From assembly GCF_033115175.1 (NCBI RefSeq), contig NC_084833.1, forward strand, positions 55,762,716 through 55,826,715: DNA of 64,000 nucleotides, written 5' to 3'. A program made the position numbers and the translations under genes. Shown here piece after piece: positions 32,566 to 43,500 of this stretch. Numbering within the stretch: the first letter of the stretch is position 1; each line of letters begins with the position of its first letter. Origin of the DNA: Lepus europaeus. Taxonomy: Eukaryota > Chordata > Mammalia > Lagomorpha > Leporidae. The notes beneath the pieces were generated by a model, which saw only the letters and a list, made by a program, of their open reading frames with translations, did not search any database and was not told where the DNA came from.

Positions 32566-32695
32566 TAGTTATTTTTTTTTATGTAGTAAAATACATCAAA
32601 TGTATTCTAAATAATTTTGCTTCTTGTTCATTAAGACCTGCCTTACTCTAAAGATGCACATTTACTTGCTTGTGTATTTTTCCTAATATTTTTTA

Positions 32696-32992
32696 TTTTT
32701 TTTTACTTTTTAAATTTTTACTTATTTATTTATTTTTTGTGACAGGCAGAGTGGACAGTGAGAGATAGAGACAGAGAGAAAGGTCTTCCTTTTTGCCATT
32801 GGTTTACCCTCCAATGGCGCTGCGGCCAGGTGCTTCTCCTGGTCTCCCATGGGGTGCAGGCACTTGGGCCATCCTCCACTGCCTTCCCGGGCCACAGCAG
32901 AGAGCTGGCCTGGAGGAGGGGCAGCCGGGACAGAATCCGGGGTGCCGGCGCCGCAGGCGGAGGATTAGCCTATTGAGCCGCAGCGCCGGCCA
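32696..32992 (-). mobile_element. Young C-type SINE with internal deletions
   Basis: 'gacaggcagagtggacagtg' to 'gccgcagcgccggcc'. It lacks the 'cgatccgaagccaggagcc' block and part of the B-box region. Confidence 0.94.
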
Positions 32993-33699
32993 ATGATTTT
33001 CTATGATTGAAAATTCAGTAAGTTAATTGAATGCCCACAATGGTACTCAAAAAGATAAGGTCCCTTATATTCTTGAGGTGGAGGTGCAAAATAAGTAACT
33101 CATGTCAGTATTGTTTTTAATAATGACTACGCAGGAAATAAAATGGGGAAGTATCTCTTTGAAGACCTCAGAAGTAGACAAAGGACATTTACACAATACC
33201 ATCGAATGAGTCTTCTATAATTTACTTAGCCATTTTCCCTTATTGTTGGTTTTTAGATTGCTTGCACATTCTTGCCATTATACTAACAAATACTGTTGAT
33301 CAGAACAAATCCTTCTGCACGTTTGTTTTGATGGAGGAATTTCCTGGAGCTGTAACTGTGCCTGAATAGGAACAATCAGAACATTTTTATACATTGCCAA
33401 GTGTGCGTTTAAGAGGGAGTTCCAATAGTCAGCTGTGAGAGCAAGCTGAACGCTGCTCTGAGGGGTAGGAATAGAAATGTCTAAAAGGCAAGTTTGGGTT
33501 CAGCAAGAAGAAAAGCTAAGTGTATTGACCCGGATTTACTAGTGAGGGTGGGCCGGACGATGCTAAGCACTTGCTCGGAGGCAAGAAAAACCGGATTCTA
33601 AATCCACTTCTGCCACCCTGTGACCTTCACAGGTTATAGCGCCTCCCGAAGCCATAGCTTCCTGAAATGCAGTTAGATAGGGATCAGGCTTTTTTTCCC
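32993..33699. other. Unique upstream flank with possible old L1 traces
   Basis: About 33225-33360 ('cttattgttggtttttagat', 'caaatactgttgatcagaac') has an old L1-like flavour. No gene. TMEM41B upstream region. Confidence 0.4.
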
Positions 33700-34570
33700 A
33701 CCATCTTCAGATCACGCGTTCTCTACCCTTTCCGATTCTAGACACCGGCTCGTGCAATTGGCGTACAAAACAATGGAGTGAATCGTCAGCCGCGAAACGC
33801 CAACTAATCACTGGCCAGCACTTCCGGCGGCAGGGACAAAGGCTTTGAAGTGCTTGGGACTGCACTTCCGGCTCTTTCGAGCTGCGCAATTCAAGACCGT
33901 GCGCGAGCCGCAGCCTGGTGACTCGGGGGCCGCGAGTGCGCATGCTCCCCTCAGGCGAGGGGCGGGGCCGCGAACGGGGCGGGGCCGGACCCTGACTTGT
34001 CTCACGGTTACTGGGCCGGCGCGAGCGCGCGAGGCTCGGGGGCGGGGCGGGGCGGAGCCTAGTCCTAGTCTGCCCGCCCTGCGGTTCCGGAGCGTCACGG
34101 TGCTCCGGGGCCTGAGGTCCTGTCAGGTGAGGAGGTCGCGCCGGCAGAGGCTCCGGCTGTGGCAACTCGGTGCTGGAAGCTCCTGCCGGGGCGAGTTTAG
34201 TTGTTAAGTGGGCGCGGCACCACCCCGCTGCCTCCTTCCCTTGTGGCAGCCATGGCGAAAGGCAGAGTCGTCGAACGATCGTCGCCGGAGGCACTGCACA
34301 CGACCCCAGTGCGAGATGGGGCGGCGAGGACGCGAGGTCCCGCGGCGTCAGGTAGCGGAGACCACCTGAAGGGTGAGTGGGCCCGGGAGCCGGAGCTGGG
34401 GCTGGCCCGGGGGCGCCAGTGTTCCTGGGGGGACGCCCGCGGGGAGAGTTCCTCGGTGGGTCTGTTGGACTTGTGGGGAGAGTGGGGGCCTGCTGACGCC
34501 CGCGGGCGAACGCACAGTGAGTGGGGGGCTTGGGCTGGGGCCCCGCGCAGTGCTCGGCCGGCCACCCATT
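33700..34570 (+). promoter_or_regulatory. TMEM41B: CpG island and TATA-less promoter of TMEM41B
   Basis: CpG dinucleotides are dense here and rare in the unique DNA around it. Candidate sites by eye: ETS/GABP-like ACTTCCGG at 33820-33827 and 33864-33871; an NRF1-like TGCGCATGC at 33937-33945; GC boxes GGGCGGGGCC near 33960 and 33977 and a run of GGGCGGGGCGGGGCGG at about 34039-34055. No TATA box precedes the start codon. The island covers exon 1 and the start of intron 1. Whether it also drives a divergent transcript cannot be told from sequence. Confidence 0.85.
34252..34372 (+). CDS. TMEM41B: TMEM41B coding exon 1
   Basis: The start codon sits in a strong Kozak context (gcagccATGG, G at -3 and +4). 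The exon encodes residues 1-40, beginning MAKGRVVERS and ending GDHLK, plus the first base of codon 41. It ends at a consensus donor (gg|gtgagt). It is GC-rich and lies inside the CpG island. This cytosolic N-terminus is the least conserved part relative to the human protein. The transcription start and 5' UTR length cannot be fixed from sequence alone. Confidence 0.95.
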
Positions 34571-37500
34571 GGATTTGTTGTAAATTTTTTTTTTTTTTTT
34601 GCAATTGAATTCAGTTAAGAGAAGGAATGACACTGTCTTGACGCTCAGGCAGCTCACAAGGTTGATGATAAACCTAGGCAGAGCTGGAAGGAACATTAGC
34701 GCTCGCTGCGTTTTTACGGATGAATAAACAGGCTCAGGGTGTATTTGGCTTCTGCAGATTACCGAAGTAGTAGTTAGGTGCCACTTCCAGGTGATAAGAG
34801 TTCCTGGATTCGAGTCCATTCCCTTCCGTTTACTTATGACTTTGGACTCGTTGGGGATAATAGTAGTATCTACTTAATAAATTGGTACATGGGTTAAATG
34901 AAATAATTAATGTAAAGGAATTAAATAATACTGGGCCTGTGTGAGAGGGGACTAAATAAATGTTAGCAATTACTATTATGACTCATTCTAAAGTTCTTTT
35001 TTCCCCAGTACACCATCCTGGCATTTTTCAGAGTCCTGAATACCTAGAAACTAAAAACTTTGGTTCCATCCTGGCGTGGAATTGTTTGTCACTTTCCAGA
35101 TGAAATGATTAAGCTCTTTAAATGCTTTTAAAGCTCATGAATTGAAGTGATCTTAACAAATCACCATTAAGTTGTCTGCAGTTCTGTCACTGTGATGGCT
35201 AAAGAGAAGATCTTTGAAGAGTGTATGCGGAAATGTTAATGTAATTTTCAAATAATTCAAGATGTTTTCAGCATTCTAATTTGACTGTTCAAGCTTTATG
35301 TATTTGGATACTTTTGTGAATGATAGACTATAGAGCCAAATAGCTTAATGTAGCTTCAGAAAATCAAATGAATCCAGTTTTTTTTTTTTTTTAATATTTG
35401 TTTATTTATTTGAAAGTCAGTTACACAGAGAGAGGGAGAGACAGATCTTCCTAACTGGTTCATTCCCCAAATGTCTGCAACAGCTGGGCCAGGTGGAAGC
35501 CAGGAGCTTCATCTGGGTTTCCCACATGGGTGCAGGGGCCCAAGCACTTGGGCCATCATCCGCTGCTTTCCCAGGCACATTAACAGGGAGCTGGATCAGA
35601 AGGGAACAGCCGAGACTCAAACTGCTGCCTATATGGGATGCCAGCAGCAGAGGTGGTGGCTTAACCCAATACACCACACTACTGGCCCCATGAATTGGTT
35701 TTTAAAGTATAAATCTAGGGGCTGACGCTGTGGAAGTGGGTAAAGCCACTGCCTGCAGTGCCGGCATCCCATATGGGCACCGGTTCGAGTCCCGGCTGCT
35801 CCACTTCCAATCTACCTCTCTGCTATGGCCTGGGAAAGCAGTAGAAGATGGCCCAAGTCCTTGGGCCCCTGTACCCGCGTGGGAGACCCAAGGACTTGGG
35901 CCGTCTTCTACTGCTTTCCCAGGCACAGCAGAGAGCTGGATCGATTGGAAGTGGAGCAGCCAGGACTTGAACTGCTGCCCATATGGGATACCTGCACTGC
36001 AGGACTCGGCTTTATGTACCCCGATCCATCATGTTTTAATGATTCCCTGTTTTTTCTTCTTTACTTTCTCTCTCTTTAATGTTAATAATTCTCTTGATAG
36101 GCAAATGATTTTTGTGGCCCTCTTACCTGATAGGGTTTGGTGGTAATCTGTTGATGTGATGGCATTAGCATCTGATATTCCAAGATTTGAAGAACAGCTT
36201 TTATTAATTGTAGGTGGTAATTTAGGATACAGAAAAAGTAGACTTTGAAGAGAAAGGTTTTTGTAACCCTTGAGAAATTCATAGTAATAGAATGTTCTTG
36301 TAAGTTCCATGACACTTTAAATGATTTTTTATGTATATATATTAAAGATTTATTTATTTATTTGTAAGTCAGAATTAGAGAGAGATCTTCATTTGCCGGT
36401 TCATACCCCAAATGGCTGCAGTGGCTGGGGCTGGGCCAGGCTGAAGCCAGGAGCCAGGAGCTTCCTCCAGTTCTCCCACGTGGATGCAGGGTTCTAAGCA
36501 CTTGGGCCATCCTCTGCTGCTTTCTCAGACACATTAGCAGGGCGATGGATTGGAAGTGGAGCAACCAGGACATGAACTGGTGCTCATGTGGGATGCTGGG
36601 GCTGTAGATGGCGGTTCAACCTGCTGTACCACAGCACTGGCCTCAAATGAATTCTCTCTCCCTCTCCTGTCACTTTGTCTTTTAAATAGATAAATAAATC
36701 CTTTTTTTTAAAAAAAATATTTATTTATTTATTTGAAAGGCAGAACTACAGAGAGGCAGAGAAAGAGAAAGGTCTTCTATTTGCTGGTTCACTCTCCAGA
36801 TGGGCGCAACAGCAGGAGTTTTGCTGATCTCAGGCTAGGAGCCAGGAGCTTCTTCAAGGTCTCCCACGTCGGTGCAAGGGCCCAAGGACTTGGGTCATCT
36901 GCTGCTGCTTTCCTAGGCCACAGCAGAGAGCTGGATCGGTAGTGGAGCAACTGAGACTCCAACCGGTGCCCAAATGGAATGCCTGCATTGCAGGTGGTGG
37001 CTTTACCCATTATGCCCCTAAATAAATGAAAAAATTATTTTATTCTTTTAGTGGATTTGTTGCCATGACTCTGGTCATGTTTAAGATCTGAGTCTAGCCG
37101 GCGCCGCGGCTCACTAGGCTAATCCTCTGCCTTGCGGCGCCGGCACACTGGGTTCTAGTCCCGGTCGGGGCACCGATCCTGTCCCGGCTGCCCCTCTTCC
37201 AGGCCAGTTCTCTGCTGTGGCCAGGGAGTGCAGTGGAGGATGGCCCAAGTGCTTGGGCCCTGCACCCCATGGGAGACCAGGAGAAGCACCTGGCTCCTGC
37301 CATCGGATCAGCGTGGTGCGCCGGCGCAGCGTGCCTACCGCGGTGGCCATTGGAGGGTGAACCAACGGCAAAAGGAAGACCTTTCTCTCTGTCTCTCTCT
37401 CACTGTCCACTCTGCCTGTCAAAAAATAAAAAAAAAAAAAAAAGATCTGAGTCTAATAGACTGTTGACCACTTTGAAGAATTGAGCAACAACCCTGAAAG

Positions 37501-40500
37501 TCTAATAATTCTTGCATGATAGGGAAAGATGAGAGCAGACAAGAAGTAGAACTAGTTAAGAAGTTTTTAACCTAGGCCGGCGCTTTGGCTTAACAGGCTA
37601 ATCCTCCGCCTTGCGGCGCCGGCACACCGGGTTCTAGTCCCGCTTGGGGCACCAGATTCTATCCCGGTTGCCCCTCTTCCAGGCCAGCTCTCTGCTATGG
37701 CCCGGGAAGGCAGTGGAGGATGGCCCAAGTGCTTGGGCCCTGCACCCGCATGGGAGACCAGGAGAAGCACCTGGCTCCTGGCTTCGGATCAGCAAGATGC
37801 GCCGGCCACAGCGGCCATTGGAGGGTGAACCAACGGCAAAAAGGAAGACCTTTCTCTCTGTCTCTCTCTCACTATCCACTCTGCTTGTCAAAAAAAAAAA
37901 AAAAAGTTTTTAACCTAATCTACGTTTAAGGGTGTCTAGACCAGAATATATTCTTACTGTGCTGTTTGTCCTGACCCGTTTACAGGCATGTTCCCCATTT
38001 TAAGAGAACTCCCGGCTGGCGCTGCGGCTCAATAGGCTAATCCTCTGCCTGCCGCGCTGGCACACCATGTTCTAGTCCCGGTTGGGGCGCTGGATTCTGT
38101 CCTGGTTGCCCCTCTTCCAGGCCAGCTCTCTGCTATGGTCTGGGAGTGCAGTGGAGGATGGCCCAAGTGCTTGGGCCCTGCACCCGCATGGGAGACCAGG
38201 AGAAGCACCTGGCTCCTGCCTTCGGATCAGCGCGGTGTGCCAGCCGCAGCGCGCCAGCCACAGCGGCCATTGGAGGGTGAACCAATGGCAAAAGGAAGAC
38301 CTTTCTCTCTCTCTCACTGTCCACTCTGTCAAAAAAAAAAAAAAAAAAAAAAAAAAGAGAGAACTCCCAGGACTAATATTTTCAGTGTATAGATCATTCA
38401 TTACCCTTGTATTTTCAGTGTATAGATCATTCATTACCCTTGTATGGGGTGTGGAGTCAGTTTGATGGATGATGATGAATATTTTAAACAAGGAATGGAA
38501 AATACTAGAGTGCTTTGCATGTAGAAAGAGGCAAGTATTGTTTCTTAACATCTTTTCTTTTTTCCAGTTACATAGATTGTGTGTACCACATTGTAATCTG
38601 AAACACACTGCTTATTGTGGAACACAGTCAAAAAAGTTTGAGAAACACTGTCTCAAAATTAGTTTTATTGCTTTTAGAAGACTTGTTCTACCTTGTATAA
38701 TAAATTTCTCTCAAATCTCTTTTGGGTCATGCCCTGTTAATTTGGTTCAAGAGATACAACTTAAGCATCTGCTAGGGGCAAGATACTAGCTTGGAGGCAG
38801 AAGGAAGCTCTGATTACTTATAAAGGGGATCCAAGGGTAGAATTGGCAAGTGGACATCAACCAAGATATTAATATGATTTGATTAGGGGCCAGCTTTGTG
38901 GTACAGCTCATTAAGCCACCTCCGGCATTCCATGTGAGTACTGATTTACTCCTAGCTGCTCCACTTTCCAATCCAGCTCCCTGCTAAAGTGCCTGGGAAA
39001 GCAGCAGAAGATGCCCCAAGTGCTTGGGTCCCTAACGCCCATGTGGGAGAATTGGGTGTAGTTCCAGACCCTGTGGCTTCAGCCTAGCCCAGCTCCAGCT
39101 ATTGTTGCCATTTGGGAAGTGAACCAGTGGATGGAAGATCTCTCTCCCTGCTCTCTCCCTAATGCCTTTCAAATAAATACATCAATCAGTCTTTAGAAAG
39201 AATGTGATTCAGTGTCAACCCAAATATTATATGTGGTGATTATTATTTGCCTATAATCGTTAAAAAACCGAACTTAAACCTTTGTTGAAAGAGAGTTTAT
39301 TGGTTCATGTAGCTGAAAAATCTAGTGATGAAATAGAATTTAGTGGCTTCAGACTGGGACCAGAATGTTCAGTATCAGATTTGTTTCATGTTATTAGCTT
39401 TAGCTAAGTTTGTTTCCTTTTTTTTTATTTAACAGGCAGAGTGGACAGTGAGAGAGACAGAGAGAGAAAGGTCTTCCTTTTGCCGTTGGTTCACCCTCCA
39501 ATGGCCGCCGCAGTAGCGCGCTGCAGCCGGCGCACCACGCTGATCCGATGGCAGGAGCCAGGTGCTTCTCCTGGTCTCCCATGGGGTGCAGGACCCAAGG
39601 ACTTGGGCCATCCTCCACTGCACTCCCCAGGCGACAGCAGAAAGCTGGCCTGGAAGAGAATCTGGCATCCTGACTGGGACTAGAACCCGGTGTGCCGGCA
39701 CCGCAGGCGGAGGATTAGCATACTGAGCCATGGCGCCGGCTTTTTTAAGATTTATTTATTGGAGCCAATGCTGTAATGCAGTGGGTTAACGCCCAGGCCT
39801 GCATGCCAGTATCCCATATGGTCGCAAGTTCAAGTCCCAACTACTCCACTTTATTTTTTTTAAGGTTTATTTATTTATTTATTTGAAAGAGAGGAGAGAG
39901 GAGAGAGGAGAGGAGAGAGAGAGAGAGAGAGAAGTCTTCCTTCCTCTGGTTCACTCCCCAATTGGCTGTAATGGCTGGAGCTGTGCCGATCTGAAGGGTA
40001 CAAGGGCCCAAGGACTTGTGCCAGCTTTTACTGCTTTCCCAGGCCATAGCAGAGAGCTGGATGGTTAGTGAGCAGCCTGGATTGGAAGTGGAGCAACTGA
40101 AACTCAAACTGGCATATGTATGGGATGCTGGCACTGCAGGCGGCAGCTTTAGCTTTACCCACTATGCCACAGTGCCAGCCCCAATAAATAAAATATTAAA
40201 AAAAAAAGAGCTTCAGGCCGGCGCCGTGGCTTAACAGGCTAATCCTCTGCCTTGCGGCGCCGGCACACCGGGTTCTAGTCCCGGTCGGTGCGCCGGATTC
40301 TGTCCCGGTTGCTCCTCTTCCAGGCCAGCTCTCTGCTGTGGCCCGGGAGTGCAGTGGAGGATGGCCCAAGTGCTTGGGCCCTGCACCCATGTCGGAGACC
40401 AGGAGAAGCACCTGGCTCCTGGCTTCGGATCAGCGCGATGCGCCGGCCGCAGCGGCCATTGGAGGGTGAACCAACGGCAAAAAGGAAGACCTTTCTCTCT

Positions 40501-43500
40501 GTCTCTCTCTCTCACTATCCACTCTGCCTGTCAAAAAAAAAAAAAAAAAAAAAAAAAGCTTCAAAAATTGAATATCACTATTTTTATTTTGGTATTGTTA
40601 TCTGTTATTTTCTTACATGGTTGTTGAAAAAGTTTTTCTAATTATAGAGTGAAGAAAATAGATTTCAAATTAAATCTGGAGGTTAGTTTTGTTCAGATGT
40701 CTATATATTTCATCATCTGGATGTAAGGCAACAGATTGCAATTAGAGAGAGAGGTTCTCAGCAAAAAGCAAGAGTGATGATCTGCAGTACAATTAACAGT
40801 TGTCTGATAACCTTTCTCTTGTCTGACTCTTACTTAGAACAGGTATATTTATAGAGTGAAGAAAAATACAGGTTGAGAAGCCTTAGTCTGAAATCCAAAG
40901 TGCTCCAAAATCCAAAACTTTGAGTTATAGATATGATGTCACAAGTGGAAAATTCTACACCTGACCTCATGTGATAAGTTCGAGTCAAAACACAGGTGCA
41001 TTGCAAATATTGTATAAGATACCTTTAGGTTATGTGTATAAGATTTATATGAGACATATAAGAATTTTATGTTGAGACTTGGTTCCAACCCTAAGACATC
41101 TCATTATGAAATACAAATGTTAAAAAAAAACTGAAACATGTCTGTCCCAAACATTTTGCATAAGGAGTAGTAAACCTGTAGTGTAGTTTAATTTTAATAG
41201 CAAATATAGTAAATATCTTATTTAATTTTTAACTTAATAGGACTACATTACCTGTTCAGAGTTTTTTGTTTTGTTTTGTTTTAAATATAAATTGATTAAT
41301 AATTTTTTATGTCTTTTAAAAAAGATTTATTCATTTATTTGTAAGTCAGAATTAGGGAGAGAGAGACAGATCTTCTGTCTACTGGTTCACTCCTCAAATG
41401 GTTGCAATAGCCAGGGCAGAGCTAGGCCAAAGCCAAGAGACAGGAGCTTCTTCCTCGGCTCCCACATGGGTGCAGGGGCTCAAGTACTTGGGTTATCCTT
41501 CAATGCTTTTCAAGGTGCATTAGCAGGGAGCTGGATCAAAAGTGGAGGAGCTGGGACTCGAACCAGTGCCCATATGGAATTCTGGCATTGCAGGAGAGGT
41601 TTAACCTTCTATACCACATAGTAGAAGTTCTAAAGACAAGTTCTGTAAAAGGGAGAAGGATCAGCCATTTGTTCTTAGAAGTCATTCTCGTGTCCACATC
41701 CTCAAGAGGAAACAAAACAAAATTCTTAGTGGCTATGAAGGATTTAAAAGATGCCCATAATACTAAATTATTTGTGTTAGTCTTTATACTCTGGGCCTGA
41801 TTCTAGCATGGGAATTAAAATTGTAGACTATAGCAAGTCAATACCAGATACATTTAAAAGGCACATACCTTTAAGAAGCAATAGGCATCCTGAAAAAATA
41901 CAGGGACCACCTCTGTGTGTAAGATGTGTTTGCATAGTCAGCCTATACAAACATATACTCAAAAATTCATTATTTCTTACTGATTTCCTTTACAATAGTG
42001 TCTTTTTATTTAATAAAGTAGAAAAATAACTTTATCTTGTGAGAATAGTTTGTATTTAAAAAGATTTCCATTCAGAAACCAAAACTTCATTCTTGATAGA
42101 CTTTGTTATAGCATGTGCTAATTTTTTTTTAAGAATTATTTTTTATTTATTTGAAAGAGTTACAGAGAAAGGTAGAACCAGAGAGAGAGAGGTCTTCCAT
42201 TCCTCTGGTTCACTCCCCAAATGACCACAATGGCCAGAGCTGAGCTGATCTGGAGCCAGGAGCCAGAAGCTTCTTCCAGGTCTCCCACATGGGTGTAGAG
42301 GCCCAAGGACTTGGGCCATCTTGTACTGCTTTCCCACACCATAGCAGAGAGCTGGATCGGAAGAGAAGCAGCTGGGACTTGAACTGGCGCCCATATAGGA
42401 TGCCAACGATGCAGGCTGGGGATTTAACCGGCTGTGCTACAGCACTGGCCTCTGTACTAATATTTTTGTAGCTTTCAACTAATTACTCTTTTCTTTCTTT
42501 TTCTGATTTTGTAAAAAAAGATTTATTTATTTGAAAGGCAGAGTTACAGAGAGAGAGAAGGACAAACAGAGAGAGAGAGGGAGAGATCTTCTATTCACTG
42601 GTCACTCTCCAAATAGCCTTAACGACCGGTGCTGGGCCAAGCTGAAGCCAAAATCCAGGAGCTTCTTCCAGTCTTCCCAGGCTGTTGTAGGGGCCCAAGC
42701 ACTTGGGTCGTCTTGCACTGCTTTCCCAGGCCACAAGCAGAGAGCTGGATCGTTAGTGAAGTAGCTGGGACTCAACTGGCATCCGTATGGAATGTTGGCA
42801 CCACAGGTAGAAGCTTAGAAGTTTTACCTGCTATGCCACAGTGCCAGCCCAGATATGTTTTCATATTTGACCTTCGTCAGGTGTTTCAGGTATGTTTTTA
42901 ATTCTCTGTGCTACCAAAAAACAAACAAACAAACAAACAAACAAAAAGAAAACCTGTGCATAATAGTTCATCAGATGCCAGCATTGTGGTGCTGCAGTTT
43001 AGGCTGCCACTTAGAACAGCCATATCCTATACCTTGTGTGCTGGTTCTGCTTCTGATCCAGCTGCCTGCTAATGTGCCTGAAGAGGCAATGGAAGATGGT
43101 CCAAGTACTTGGGCCCATGAAACCATGTGGGAGATCAGGATGGAGTTCCTGGCTCCTGACTTTGGCCTAGCCCAGACTTGATGTTGTAGCCATTTGGGAA
43201 GTAAAGCACAGGTGGAATATTGATCTCTCTCTCTCTCTCTCTTTCACTGTATTTCTTTGTAACTCTGCCTTTCAAATAAATGACTAAATCTTTAAAATAT
43301 ATATTTAAAAAATAAATAGCTTATTTGAAGGCAGACATGCTAGATTTATTAATCCATTTTGGAGGCATATTTTGTGCTGTCTTATGATCCCATTCCTTCC
43401 TGCAGTGTGATGTGAGCAGATAACATTTGAGGCTAAGAGGAAATATTACCAAGATAGAATAACAGGGACTAGTTGGGAGGTTAGCCTATAGAAATTCAAA

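Noticed and set aside
33707-34819. A 370-residue reverse-strand open frame over the TMEM41B promoter
   Set aside because: It lies antisense across a CpG island, where GC-rich DNA gives long stop-free frames by chance. Its composition (P, R, A, S rich) lacks any domain, and the sense strand carries the real exon 1.
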